Assembly: GCA_026120185.1 (NCBI GenBank)
Contig: JANUWF010001942.1
Span: forward strand, 2,666,001-2,730,000
Origin: Voacanga thouarsii
Lineage: Eukaryota; Streptophyta; Magnoliopsida; Gentianales; Apocynaceae
DNA: 64,000 bases
Reading direction: 5' to 3'
Positions 11,552-24,183 of this stretch are shown here, one piece after another (position 1 is the stretch's first letter; the number at the start of each line of letters is the position of its first letter). The notes under the pieces are model-generated. The model was not told the origin of the DNA and made no database searches. It saw only the letters and a list, made by a program, of their open reading frames with translations. A program made the position numbers and the translations under genes.

Positions 11552-13185
11552 ATGAGTTTAATAGAGATTGGTCCTTTTATTCCATCAGAGATGATTGATG
11601 GCATAAAAATACCTAAACAGAATGAAAAGTATAGTGTGGAAGACAATGCGAAAATGACTCTAAATTTTCAAGTTATGAACATTTTGTATTATGCACTAGA
11701 TGCGGCTGAATACAACCGTGTTAGTGGTTGTGATTTAGCCCATGATATGTGGAGATTGCTTGAAGTCACCCATGAGGAGACTAACCAAGTCAAAGAATCA
11801 AAATTAGGGCTTCTTATTCATGATTATGAATTATTTACTATGAGGCCAAATGAAAGCATCACTGACATGTTTACAAGATTTACTAATATTTCAAATAGTT
11901 TGAAAGCTTACGGAAAGGTTTATTCCCTTGGGGAAGAAAATCGAAAAATTCTTGATGCTTTACCAAAAAGCTGGCAGCCTAAAACTCTTGCTGTAGAAGA
12001 ATCCAAAGATTTAAAATCCCTACCTACTAAAGAGTTGATCGGATCTCTTTTAACTCATGAGATGAAACTTAAAAGATTTCATGAATTTGATGATCATGAT
12101 AGAGGCAAAAAAGGGATTGCGCTAAAGGCTGAAAATGAAGATGGAGAAACAAGCCTTTCAGAAAGCAGTGAAGGGCATGGAAATGGATAATGATGACTTT
12201 GCAATGATAGCAAAGAAATTCAGAAGGATGTTCAACAAAGGAAACTACAAACGAGGAAGGAAGCTTATAAGAAAGAAAGGACAAACCTCCGGCTTCAAAC
12301 CTCAATGCTTTAAATGTAAGAGCGCTGATCACTTCATTGCAGACTGTCCGGTTGCAAAAGGCAAGGAAGGAAAAACATCTAAGAAAAAGAAAGACCTGAA
12401 GGTCAAGAAAGGTAAAGGATTGATGGGAGCTTGGGACTTAAATGAAGCTGAGTTTGAAGATAAGGAATCTGAGGAAGAAACTGCCAACATTTGCTTCGTG
12501 GCCTTGGAAAATGAGGTAAACCTTTCAATATCAGACTGCATGTCTAATTTGCATATATCTATGACTGAAAAGCATGTTGATCCTAATGAGTTGTTATGTG
12601 ATATGTTTCATGAATTAAAAAAATTGTCCAAAAAAAATAAAGATTTAAAGTTGAAGGTTAAATGTCTGATGAAAGAAAATGAAGCCTTGTTGAATAACTA
12701 CAAAATGTCTTTTGAAACACATACATGTGCTATAATTGAAAAAGATGTGAGCATGACCGCATTGCATCATGCATCTCTAGAAAATAAAAACCTGTATGAT
12801 AAAATTCAAATTCTTGAGAGTAGGGTTGGAACATTTGATGATATGAAGATTAGAGTAAATGATCTTACCAGTTGTATTGAAAAATTCACAAATGGTAAAA
12901 ACAATCTAGAAAAGTTACTTGGAACTCATCATCAAATTGGTAACCGAAGTGACTTAGGATATAAACACGAGAATAAAGACAAAATTTACAAGCCCAGATT
13001 TATCTTAACGAGTAATCAAAATGGCTTAGGATATGAACATAAGAATAACTACAAAAAGAACAAGTCTCAATATGTTAAACCTACTTCTTCTCACAACGCA
13101 TACAAGGCATGCACGTGTTGTGAAAAACCTAGACATATTGTTTCGAGATGTTTTATCAAGAGAAAAGTTGAAACCGGTAAAATTA
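11552..13185 (+). pseudogene. Element D gag (N-terminally deleted, frameshifted)
   Basis: First open segment 11552-12190 starts inside gag (IGPFIPSEMIDGIKIPK) and runs through ALDAAEYNRV and VTHEETNQVKESKLGLL to LPTKELIGSLLTHE, the classic Copia gag (UBN2-type) region. About 100 N-terminal residues are missing. A frameshift near 12150-12190 leads to the second segment, 12135-13185: DDFAMIAKKFRRMF, first zinc knuckle CFKCKSADHFIADC (about 12307), Lys-rich linker, a long Leu/Lys/Glu coiled-coil-like stretch, and a second knuckle CTCCEKPRHIVSRC (about 13112). Coding is then cut by element F and continues at 26180. Confidence 0.85.
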
Positions 13186-14663
13186 TGATAGGGGCTAAAT
13201 TAATCATGTTTTTTCTAGTTATTTGAAGTTCTTTTGTGATATATTTTGTTTAATAACTAGTCATATTCCCTCATATTTGAGATTTTACTATTGGAAAGGT
13301 GTTTTGTTCATTATTACAGATTTTTAGGATAAAACGAAACAAAAACGTCGCAAAACAGAGGAGAGGCGGCACTGGCTAGGGCTCTAGAACCGGCGCCGGC
13401 TCCAAGAGTCAAGGCGACGCCGGCTGCATTCTGGTCTTCATTGTACAAAATTCAGAGAAAAATCGACAAACAAGTAGAGAAGCAGAACACAACCGGCGCT
13501 AGCTCCGAGGGCCAAGGTGGTGCGAGCTGTGCCCTGAAGATTAGGCGGTGCTTGATTTTTTCTATATTATTTTTGGCAATCTGCGTATCTTCCAACTTCT
13601 ACTTGGTCAAGAACTCTGTACCTACAAGTTTAGGCACTTCCTAAGCCTATAATAGATAAAAAACACAAGGGAAAAAGGTGGAGAATTCATTGATCATCAT
13701 AGAAAATTACTCAATCAAAGGAGGAATTCTTCAATTCAATGAGGGTTGTGCAAGAAGGTCTTTAAAGAAAGAAGAATGAGGCTTGTCTATGAGTGCTTTC
13801 TTTTACTTTGTTTTCTTTTTTCTTGGACAATGATGTGTTAATTATTTTATTGTAATTTGACATTGTTTTAGATATTCATGATATTTAGAGTTATTTGATC
13901 TTTTGATTAATTGATTGTTATCCTTAGTATTTAATTACTTGTACTTATTACGAGATTGGTTGACTGTTTCTGTCCATTAACTTGCTTGGGAAAGGGGTTG
14001 ATGGTGGTTTCAACTTGATTGATTTCATATATGTTGTCTCTTAACCTGCTTGAGAAATGGGTTAATTGCTAAGAACTGGTAATTAAAGGTTAATTGATGT
14101 TTGCTAGATTATTGATTCATTGGTTAATTTCATGTTTTAAGTTTGCCAGAGTATAGAAATTTAATCAAGGATTGAGTTTAATGTATCTTTTGGGTAAAAC
14201 TAGTTGAGACAGAGTATGTGATACTAAGTTACCTAGAAGATAGGGGCTCATGGATTGGGAAAGAAGTGAGTCTACTTTAATCCTTCATGATGCCAAGAGA
14301 ATAGTTGATTATGATAAAGGTTGGATACTTTAAGATCATTCTTGTCTGAACAATGGCTTAAGTTACATAATTCTACATCCTTAATATATATATATATATA
14401 TATATATACCTTGATATATATATATATATATATTATTATTATTTTTATATCTTTTTCACTTTATCGAGTCGGTTAAATAATGAAAGAAAAGTGATTAATG
14501 TCTACTTGTTCCTGGAGGATCGACACTCGTTTGAACCATATGCTCGGTTCATGATGAGTACGCTTACTCATATGTGTGATTTGGGTTAAATATTTTAATT
14601 TAAACTTGATTGGGATTGTGCTTAGTTTTTGTATGATTTTTATACCCATGCTCGGACACATTA
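13186..14663 (+). repeat. 5' LTR of element F
   Basis: 1,478 bp, clearly alignable with 24619-26179. It contains GC-rich CGCCGGCTCCAAGAGTCAAG-type motifs at 13390 and 13493 and a (TA)n microsatellite at about 14384-14433 where the 3' LTR has (CA)n. The TATA box is degenerate here (TATAATAG, about 13648) versus TATAAATA in the 3' LTR at 25158. Confidence 0.85.
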
Positions 14664-14690
14664 AGTTTTTGACGCCGTTGCTAAGGACTA
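14664..14690 (+). other. Primer-binding-site region of element F
   Basis: Contains TTTTTGACGCCGTTGC, one base from the TTTTTGGCGCCGTTGC common after the 5' LTR in plant Tat/Athila elements. Confidence 0.65.
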
Positions 14691-14937
14691 TAGCATGAAA
14701 GTTTGGATTTTTTTGATTTAACCATGTAAATATGTAAAATATGTACAATTGTTCTCTCCGCAAAAAGGTGCTATCCTATCTTTTGTATTTCATGTATTCT
14801 TGTACAACCTTGTAACCTTACTTACTAACTTTGACTATGCTCTTGTAACTAACTTTGTAACCTTTTAATTTTATTTTAATAATTAATTATGTTATCTAAC
14901 TTACTTGTCATTTGCTTACGTGTTATCCTTGGTACAT

Positions 14938-16309
14938 GACCCGAAAATCCGAAGGCGAGATAGTCGATTTGGACCCTGAAATCGAAAGGATATTATCAAA
15001 AATTCGCTGGACAATTCAAAAGAACTTAATCGTCAAGATGGATGGTGCTTAAAACAACAATACTGGGAATAATATGAGGGTTATGGATGACTTTGTGAAA
15101 CTCGCAATCTCGGGCACAGGCTCGAGTATCACTAGACCTAGGATAGATACAAACAATTTTGAAATAAAGTCCAACATTATTCAAATGGTTCAAAATATGG
15201 TTCAATTTGATGGGTTACCTGAAGAATATCCCAATGCTCACTTAGCTAGTTTTCTTGAGATTTGTGATACTTTCAAGATGAATGGTATTTCTGATGATGC
15301 CATTAAGTTAAGAATTTTTCTTTTTTCCTTGAGTGATAGAGCTAAATCTTTGTTAAAGTCTTTACTTACAGGTTCCATCACTACTTGGAATGTCCTAGAT
15401 GAAAAATTTTTGGCCAAATATTTTCCCCCAGCTAGGACAACCAAACTTTGGAATGAAATCTTCGCCTTCCAACAATTAGATTCGAAGCCCTTATATGAAA
15501 GTTAGGAGAGATTCAAGGAGATATTAAGAAAATACCCACATCATGGATTTGAGTTGGGAATACAAATGCTTATCTTCTTGAATGGCCTTATGTTCGCAAC
15601 ACGGCAAGTAGTGGACTCTTCTGTATGGGGTTCCATCAATTATAAGACCCCGGAATAGGTATTTGAGCTTATTGAAAATTTGGCTTCTAATAACTATTCT
15701 TAGGGGAGTGCAAGGTCAAGAGCTCGTGAGCAAGGAGTGCACAAAGTGGATGCTGTGGCAGCATTAGAGGCTACGGTGGACGCCTTAACTCAAAAGATGG
15801 AACAGATGGTGATGTCTCAAGGCTAGGTTTTAAACGTCAATTGTGATTTCTGTGGAGGACACCCCAATCATGAATGCCAAAATATGGGGTCACTCCAAGA
15901 AACGTCGGAACAAGCAGCCTTCGCAAGTAATGTCCGGCCAGGTAACAACCCTTATAGCTCTACCTATAATCCTGGTTGGCGAAATCACTCTAATTTCTCT
16001 TGGAGCAATAGGAATCAACCTAGGCAAGGGTCTTTCAATTTTGGAAGTAATCAAAGGAACCAAAACCCCATGAACAATAATGCAACATCTTCAAAGCTAC
16101 TATTGGAAGAGTTGATTGGCCAATTGGTAAGTACTACGGAGACTAAGTTCCAAGGAGTAGATGCAACAACAAGGAACTTAGAGGCTTCCATGTGCAATTT
16201 GGAGAACCAAATTGGCCAACTAGCCAAACTCTTGGGAGATTGTCCAGCGAGGACATTACCAGGGAACACTGAGGAAAATCTACGGGATCACAGCCATGGG
16301 AAACATTGA
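14938..16309 (+). pseudogene. Element F gag (Tat/Athila type)
   Basis: ATG at 14938 (MTRKSEGEIVDLDPEI), a stop at about 15050, then an open segment 15074-15505 with IDTNNFEIKSNIIQMVQN, FDGLPEEYPNAHLASFLEIC, FKMNGISDDAIKLRIF and ITTWNVLDEKFLAKYFPPA. This is the Gypsy retrotransposon gag core with its conserved order. Reading through single stops at 15505, 15656, 15702 and 15825 gives YPHHGFELGIQ, LIENLASNNYS and a CDFCGGHPNHEC knuckle. The last part, to 16309, contains the NQIGQLAKLL segment often seen at the gag end. Several nonsense mutations make it non-functional. Confidence 0.8.
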
Positions 16310-17374
16310 AGCAGTTTTACTTTTCTTTACTTTCAATTTTTGTGATTGAGACAACTTTTATTTCTATCATTTTGATTGATTAATTAGAGTGCATTATTCA
16401 GCATTATTGTATGTTTCGCATTTTTTATTTAAAAAAAATGGAGAAAACTCGGACAGAACCAAAGGCGGCGTCAGCTCCAAGAGCTTGGACCGACGCCGGT
16501 TCCTATCGGGTGAAGTACAATTTAAGGGTCATTTTGGCTACTTTTTCTTCAAATTCTCCAATCTCCCTCTCAAATTCTCTCAAGCCCGCGCCGGCTTCAC
16601 TTCCCTCACTTATCAAAATTTTGATTTTGCAACTCCTAAACACTTCTATAACATTTATTGGCTTCTCTTTTGATGATCCTATGGATCAAAATCCTCAAAA
16701 TCTTCAATTTTTCATACCAACATCACATTCAATCCACGAGCAAGAAGCTTAGATTTCTACAAAAAGCTTGCATCTTTTGCTTGCCCATGCATACAAGAGC
16801 ACAAAGATATGTTTTTTATTCAATCCCTACGGTTAAAAAGGTGTAGATGATTTTTTCTAATTTCGGGAACAGTTTTGGCCGAAACATAGGATTGTGCATG
16901 CCTTCTTGACTTATGCATTACTCCTTGAGCTTCATGAATTAGACTAAATTAGGAATTATTGATCCTTCACTACTTTATTCATGCTTATGATCATTAGAGA
17001 CTTCATATAGCTAAGGTTAGAATTGTGGCTATTTGTGATACTTGAATATATAGAACGTGCATTGTTTATCACATAATACCATAATGCTGCCTTCATAACA
17101 TGATCATGTCTACTTGTATGCATTGAGGATAGTCAACATGTTTATGCTTTATAGTGAACTTTACATGTATTGTGCAGGGTGTGTTGAATTGATTGCAGGT
17201 GATTGATTGAATTGGTTGTTGAAGTTGATATCTTGAAGGAGTTTGAGTGTTGTGGATTGTGAGACTGGTTGATGGTTGCCTGAGATTTGAGGAATATCTT
17301 TAAAAGGGTAGTGGCCCTGTTTTCAGACTTGGACCTTACTTGTTATCGCTCTTCCTATTTTCCCCATTCCTTAC
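16310..17374 (+). other. Element F non-coding region, pol absent
   Basis: Where protease and RT would normally follow gag there is T-rich non-coding DNA. 16463-16500 carries a GC-rich GGCGTCAGCTCCAAGAGC...CGACGCCGG motif like those in the F LTRs. Small ORFs at 16389-16846 show no family features. Confidence 0.55.
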
Positions 17375-18576
17375 TTGACCATGTCTAGAGCAAGGGGTCA
17401 GTCTTCTAAAAAGGTGAGAACTTCTTCTTTCTCAGCCCCGTCATCTGTTGATCCTTTGTCTCTTAGACCTACTGCGTTTATTGATGCATCTTTTGAGGAA
17501 TGGTACAGTAGGAGAGCATTTAATAAGATTATTGTCGAGCGTACTTTCTCACCCACCTTAGATTGTGCACTCAAATTGGACATGATGTTTAGAAGGCTAG
17601 GATGGGGGTTGATAGTACAATTGAAAGGGAAGGATTGTCCTGTGCTTATTACGAATTCTATGCTAATATGACAGATAAGGGCAATAAACATCTTCCACAT
17701 ATTGAAACAAGAGTGAAAGGAGTTTCCATTATCATTACTTAAAACCAATTAGATAATCTCCTCTAAGTTTTTAACGATGATACTTGGCAAGGGATTGATG
17801 TGAATAATCAAAAGATTCTATCTGACCCGAATTGGGATGCTAGCGGGACTAGAGCCACCTTAGGATTATATAAGCATAATGCATTCTAAGCTAATAGTTT
17901 CTATTCCAACAATGATCTGGCAGCCAACTTTAGAGCTCTAGTCTATATGTTTGGGTTCAATGTTGTACCCCGTGCTAGTGGTTTCAATGAGACTAGACTT
18001 ATTGACACTTATATTTTGCATCGGATGATGAACACATTACCTATCCCTCTTGCATCCTTGATCATCCAATCTATTAGGGAGGTTGTTCATTATCGGCTCT
18101 CCACAAAAGCCTTCGTTTTTCCCTTGGTTATGATGAAAATTCTAAAAGACTTTAGGGTGAGTCTTGAGAGAGAACTCATGGAGGCTACCATCGAGCACGA
18201 TATGGTCACTAAGCAAACTCTTATGAGTTGCGGGTACAAGTATAGCCAGGAGTTGAAGAAATGGCTAACTCCCTTCGAGGTCAAACATCCCGAGCAGGTT
18301 AGGCCACCCACAGTGGAGAAAGAGCACCCACCACCACTGGCACGTGCTAGAGCTAGCAGTTCTCAATCCCACTCCTGGACTGACTTTGAGACTACCGTGT
18401 TGGGACGACTCGATTAGCAAATGGTGGTGCTCCTACGCTTGCAGGGTACTATGGATGACATGGTGAGACGGCAAGCTACTATGGAGCAGCAGTTAGCCGA
18501 GTTGAGGAAGCATTCTTCTAGGCCACATGGTGGTGCGGGTACCTCTATATCAGCTGATGATGATGAGGAGGATTGA
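17375..18576 (+). pseudogene. Element F second ORF (plant-transposon-protein-like), decayed
   Basis: Begins MTMSRARGQSSKKVR (17375), Ser-rich, then FIDASFEEWYSRRAF, MMFRRLGWGLIVQLKG; after a frameshift near 17650, FYANMTDKGNK and VKGVSIII; then YMFGFNVVPRASGFNE (17947), ETRLIDTYILHRMM, and an acidic/Ser C-terminus ending with GAGTSISADDDEED near 18576. The W-G...FYANM...VKG order resembles the domain in the post-pol ORFs of elements C and D. Multiple stops and at least two frame changes. Function unknown. Confidence 0.6.
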
Positions 18577-20211
18577 TGATGCTTGTCTACATTTTCTCAA
18601 TCACTTTTGTTTTTCCTTTCTCTTTTAATGTTTTTTTCGTTAAGGTGTTTTCCTATGTAGTATGTTCTTTCTTTTGTTTTTGCTTTATTTTCTTTTCTAG
18701 TTTTTATGCTTTGGTGTGTTTTCTTTTGTATTTTTCTTTTTAGGTATTTTGCCAATGCCTCATTCTTCAAGCATTCAGATCTTGTACAGCACAATGCCAA
18801 ACGAATGGAAGTTTGTTTTTCTTATCTCTTCTCCTTTATATATATTTTTTGGTCCCATGGTATTGTTTGTTCTTGTTATATTTATTTAGCCATTGAGGAC
18901 AATATCCAGTTTAAGTGTAGGGGAGTGATTTGATTGACAAGTCTTCTATACATATACTTTTGCCTTCTTGGGAGCAAATTTTGAGCAAAAATTTTCAAAA
19001 TTTTCTGACTTTTTTTTAGATTTCAAGCTATATTTTTAGTGCATGTCTTTATGATGGATTATAGAGCATATATTCTAGATCATTTATAGCTTATGCATGA
19101 CTTTTTGCACGCACTCGGACAAAGTAGTTCTTGATCAAATGCTTTGCATTGTTCTTAAACTTATTTTTCTACTAAACTTCATGGAGCATTCTAGAACTTA
19201 CTTGAATATCTCTTGAGGCGAAATAAGAAAGACAGTCATGATTTAACTTAGGGATGACGGTAATAGGCATTCTTTGAATAGTTTGAGCTTTTCAAGCCTA
19301 CCTATTGTCATATTATCCCTAGTGCCTATTTTGAGCCTAAATTGTTGATTTCTTTCATTAAAACCGGTCACAATATTTTGTCCATTGCTTGTTGCTGAGA
19401 ATTTGAATAATTTTTCAAATCTTTATGCTCTTGATAGATGAAAGTATGTGTAAGAAAATGTTGAGGAAGAATGTTGGGATAAAGATCATGACTTGTTACT
19501 TTCAGTCATGGATCAACACTAAGTTGAGCTGGAAAGAGGAAAGGAAGTAAAGAAAGAGAAGAAAAAGAATAGAGGGATTGAAAAAAAAAATAAAAAGCTG
19601 CTAGAAAAGATGGAAAGAAAGAAATTGAGAACGAAAAGAAAAGAAAACAACAGCAGCAGTGAAAACAAGAGAGGAGTGAGAGAAAAGACAAGTAAGTGAA
19701 GAAAAAAGAAAAGATCACAAAAGGGATGGTGATTGAACTGTAAAAGTTAAGTTCATATTAAATCTTTGACACCATTGCTGAAAATTTGAGTGATCTTGTG
19801 AAAGGAATAAAAAAGAGTTGAGAAAGAAAAAGAAAGAGAAATGTAGAATTTGCTTGAGTGGAGTTGTAATTGTTGAACAAGGTTATGGTTTGATGGATTC
19901 TTAGAATAGGAGAGTAAGAAGAGTTGGAAATTATTGATTCATTTTGTTTATCCTTTTCTTGCGAACTCTCAGTTTCTTTAATTTTTGATTCTCCTATACC
20001 CTTCGTTTGATAGCTACATTACAAGCATTTAGCCTTACATTACAAGCTTAAAAGTCCTACTTGATCTAAGTAGAATCATGATGTGTCTTGGATTAGTGGA
20101 GAGAGTGTATGAAGAGTAAGCCTATGGAATGCATATTCTTTTTGAACTAAATTCTTTCCAATGGTTTAAGAATATTGTCAAAGTACTGAGATGGTTCTAC
20201 TGAGTCATTAA
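18577..20211 (+). other. Element F 3' non-coding region with PPT-like site
   Basis: No ORF of substance. ATTGAGGACAATATCC followed by TTAAGTGTAGGGGAGTG (about 18893-18927) resembles a second polypurine tract, common behind the last ORF of Athila/Tat elements. 19520-19720 is very A/G-rich on the plus strand. The minus-strand ORF at 19506-19718 is low complexity and not a gene. Confidence 0.5.
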
Positions 20212-22563
20212 TGTAATACCCCACTACCTAGGCCCAACAGGGTCGGGGATGTCGCCTCGTCCAATGGACAAGGGGTCTTTATAACTAGGTCACATATAAT
20301 AAAATAAAATAAATACTTTAAAATTAAATATATTACAACCCAAAAGATAAATACAGGAACAAATCCAAAATAAATTGTTTGCTACAATTTCTCAAAACAT
20401 CCATAAAGAAAATAACATAAAGTCTTCAAAACATAGGCAACAAGTCTAGCTATTGACCTCCACAACCGGATCAACCTGAAAACATGGTATAAAAGGTGAT
20501 GAGATAAAAATCTCAGTAAACCCGTATGTGCTTTGAGTGTTTCAGGTAAAATAATTCATGCATGCAAGTTGTAACAGTTTCATAAGAAAAAGTGCTAGCA
20601 AGCATTAAATAAGTATTGAAAATAAAGAGTGGTGTTTTGCTTTTTAATCCACACATGTGCACAATAAATACAACCACTCAAATGGGTAGCCATGGGTTAC
20701 CACACGTTGGGCCCCATGACTAAGCAACGGTCAAAATGCCACACTTTGTGCAAGCTGACAAAAGGTAGGTGTACGGCCTACCGGGTGAGATACTCTTCCA
20801 TCTCTACACCCAAACTTACCAGTTGTCCACTTCGAAAATACACAGTCCACATGACTGAAACTTGCTAGCTCAGACCGGTATGACCTACCGGACTGATATC
20901 CTATCCAGGAAGGACTCACCCATCAGATGTGGCCACCTATTGAGAGACTTACCCTAACCCTTCAAAGACTAATCCTGGTAGTCTACCCTTATTGAGTACT
21001 CAACGTTGATTGTCCCACTTGGGAGAGAAAATGGATCATACATTGCTTTATTTGGAAATAGTAATTAAGGGTTCTAAAATTCTTGTCAAAGTTGGGTTTT
21101 AGAAAAAGTTTAGCATTTTGTGTAAAACTGCTTGTTTGATTTTCAAATGATTTGCTTGACTAAAATAGATAGGAAAAATAGTCCTTAATTGCCTTTACAA
21201 CATGAATTTCCGTACATATCGCGTTTAGCTTGCCACAGTAATTTTTGGTCTTTACAAAATTACATGCAGGAGCTTACCTGATTATTTGCTTGCTCAAATT
21301 CAAAAGTCTTCCAAGGCTGACCTAACTCCGCCTGGGGTAAACACAAAACATAAGGTTACACTCAATCTAAATTCACTTACACAAATAATCCTAATTCAAC
21401 TTATTACGATCACGACCCTAATGCCCTAAGCTTTAAGGCTAGATGATAAAGAATTTTATAAAATAAGTCTAGTTTGATAAGTTAAAATTACTAGGGGTTC
21501 TAAAATAATTGTTAATAAATTATAGACTCAAATAATAATTCTTGAGTGTTATTATTAATAAATAAACTAAGGTTTGAATATTGAATAATACCAAGCCCTA
21601 AATAATATTAATAAATGGTAATTTAAAAATAGTTTTATTATAAATAAATAATAAATTACATATAATTTTTAATTAATTTTTAATAGATAATAAATAATTA
21701 GTAATAAATAAAATTAATAATAAATGAATTATATTAATTTTTTGTTTAATAAATAACAAACAAATTTTAATATATATAATATTTATGAATATAGGCAAAA
21801 GTTTGAACTAGGGTCTACAAGGTCATTATTATTATTTATATAAAAGATCTTATCTAATATTATACCTATGCATATATTATTCTTAAGGAAAAATATCATT
21901 TATTTGACTAGTAAAATATCAATATTTCACGTAACATCCCATTTCCAAAACTTCCTAGCAATTTCGAAATCCTTAGAGAAAAATATAGTAATAATTTTAA
22001 TTAAGGTAATAAAATTTACTAATTAAGATAGCCTAGGATCAACAAGAACATAATCATGATTTCCTATTGCTAACAAGAATCATGAACATTTTCTTCAACA
22101 TCAAACAACAAACTAATCCACTCATGAACATATGCTTAAATCAACACTTGCTATCACATGGCCAAACAATCATGATCATGGCTTCAATGGAGATAAGAAC
22201 ATAAAAATCCTATTCACCAAAGGGGACATAACATCTAGCATGCTTAAACATTCATAATTCCCTTAGGATATGATGAGCATGCATCGATTCTCAAGGAAAT
22301 CCATATAGCTTAAACGTGATCAATCATTCTCATGTCCTAATCCCAACCCCTTCATTCACATGCATATACTCAATCCCCCATTCATATTTTATTATTCCTA
22401 TCAATATCTAAGAGATATGAATGCTGAATTAAAAAGAAGGTTTAAGGAGGAATACTTGATTGATGATCAATTCGATGAAGATTTAAGAAGGTCCACACGA
22501 TTGAGAGTCTTGAATTGTCCAAGAGTAAGAAAAACAGCGATGGTTGTTGATCAACCATTTCGG

Positions 22564-22565
<2 letters not shown>

Positions 22566-22604
<39 letters not shown>
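22566..22604. repeat. (GA)n microsatellite
   Basis: About 19 GA units inside insertion G. Confidence 0.9.
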
Positions 22605-22609
<5 letters not shown>

Positions 22610-24120
22610 GTCTGATACATAGAAGGTTAAATGGAAGAAGATGAACAAAAGAGTTGTTCTTGGTTACCTTGATGATGTTCTTGAGACTTCAAGGAGAAAA
22701 ATCAGTTTTGATCCGAATGCCAATTTTTGTTTTGAGATTTGATGTTATAAATTCTAGAAATAAACTCTAGAGAGTATGTAGGAGTATTCTGGAGTTTTTG
22801 AGAGGGATTAGAGGTGTTTAGAGTGGGTTTTGGCTTGAAGAAGAGTAGTGTGTGTTCTTGGTGTTCTTGGTGAAAATGGAGAGAATTTGAGGGAGATTGC
22901 TAGACGAATTTCTAGAGAGTGTTGATTGAATAGTTTAGGGAATTCAGGGGTTTCGGTTTAGCTTAGAGATGGAGAGAAAAAATCTGATCATTTGAAATTC
23001 AAATGGAGTGATTTGAGGAGTGGTTTGAGGTATAGGATATGTTAATGGTGTTTGATTGATGGAGGTTTTCTTGATGGTGGTAGAGAAATTCTGGTTGTAT
23101 AGCTTAATACAAGGGTGTTTTCATGGAGAGAAAATTCTGGAAATTTTGAAGTTCGAATGGAAGTTTGAATGGAGTGATTGTAGGAGAGATTTGAGATGTG
23201 ATTATGGAGTCCAATTGTGCAAGGTAAGTGGAGAGGGTAATGGTTTTCAGTTCATGGCTGAATAAGGGTTAATTTACAAAGGTTGAAGGGTGGTTTTTGG
23301 CCAGGGCTTGAAGAGAACAAAGCTGGAAAAATTCTGGTTCTATGGTGTTCAAAGCTGCGAACGGTTGCAGCATTTTTCTGTGCAGAATTTCTGCACTTCT
23401 TCAGCCCGTTTTGCAGAGGTTTTGAGAGGTGTTCAAGGGTCCTTTAAGGCTGGTTTTCCAGCCTTCTTTATGAGGAAAAACAGAGAAGTTTTGCTGGCTT
23501 GAAGGTGGAATAAAACAGCTTCATTTTCTGGTTTGAAAGTTGCGAACTGCCCAGAATTTTTTTCTGGTTTGTGTAGTTTTTTGTGCAGTCCGAATTGCAT
23601 AGAATTTTCAGTTCCTCAAGCTGAATAAATTGACCATTTTCCAGTAGCAATTGAGTAAGAAAGATGGCTGAGATTTTCGAAGGTTAAGCTGCTAAGAATC
23701 TGGAAAATTTTCAGATTTCTTTCATGAAGATTATGAACACAATGGAGTGGAGTTTAAAGGTTCATCAATGGTGATTAATTTATCTTGGGAACCTTCCCTA
23801 ACTTCTCTCCTATTTTCAGTCAAAACCCCAACCTCCAAGATTCATTTTCGAAATTCAAAGACCAAGAATCCCTGCTGAAATTTTCTGGAATTAAAACCAT
23901 GAATTTTGATAAATTTTGAACAAGTTTAATTGATGAAAAGGTTAGAACAAATTAGAGGTAATAATAGGACAAGAATTCCTCTAGAATTCTTTTTAGGACA
24001 TAATGATAAGATTAGGACATTCTCTTCATGTCTCCCCTAAGACAACATTCCTATTTTTATGGAATGCAAGAAAACAAAAATTCAAACTTAAGTAAGATAA
24101 TATGATAAAAACTTAAATGA

Positions 24121-24183
24121 TGGGATTTGAACTCATGACCTTAGAGATTAATTCCAAAGCTCTTTCCACTTAACCACAACAAA
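24121..24183 (-). other. tRNA-like segment with pol III A/B-box motifs
   Basis: On the minus strand: TGGTTAAGTGG (A-box-like), about 33 bases, then GGTCATGAGTTCAAATCCC (B box / T-arm-like). Spacing fits a tRNA body, but the sequence does not extend to a full cloverleaf with acceptor stem as far as I can see. It could be a tRNA-derived SINE remnant or a coincidental match inside G. Confidence 0.35.

Noticed and set aside
14384..14433. TA-rich direct repeats as a CRISPR-like or regulatory array
   Set aside because: Simple TA microsatellite within an LTR; no spacers.
19506..19718. Minus-strand Phe/Ser-rich ORF
   Set aside because: Product of a purine-rich low-complexity stretch inside element F; no family features.
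20212..20240. CACTA transposon terminus (CACTACC at 20221)
   Set aside because: The opposite end lacks the inverted CACTA and there is no 3-bp duplication; TG...CA ends fit an LTR better.
22360..22644. Plus-strand ORF with Arg-Glu repeats
   Set aside because: Its C-terminal part is just the translated (GA)n microsatellite in insertion G.
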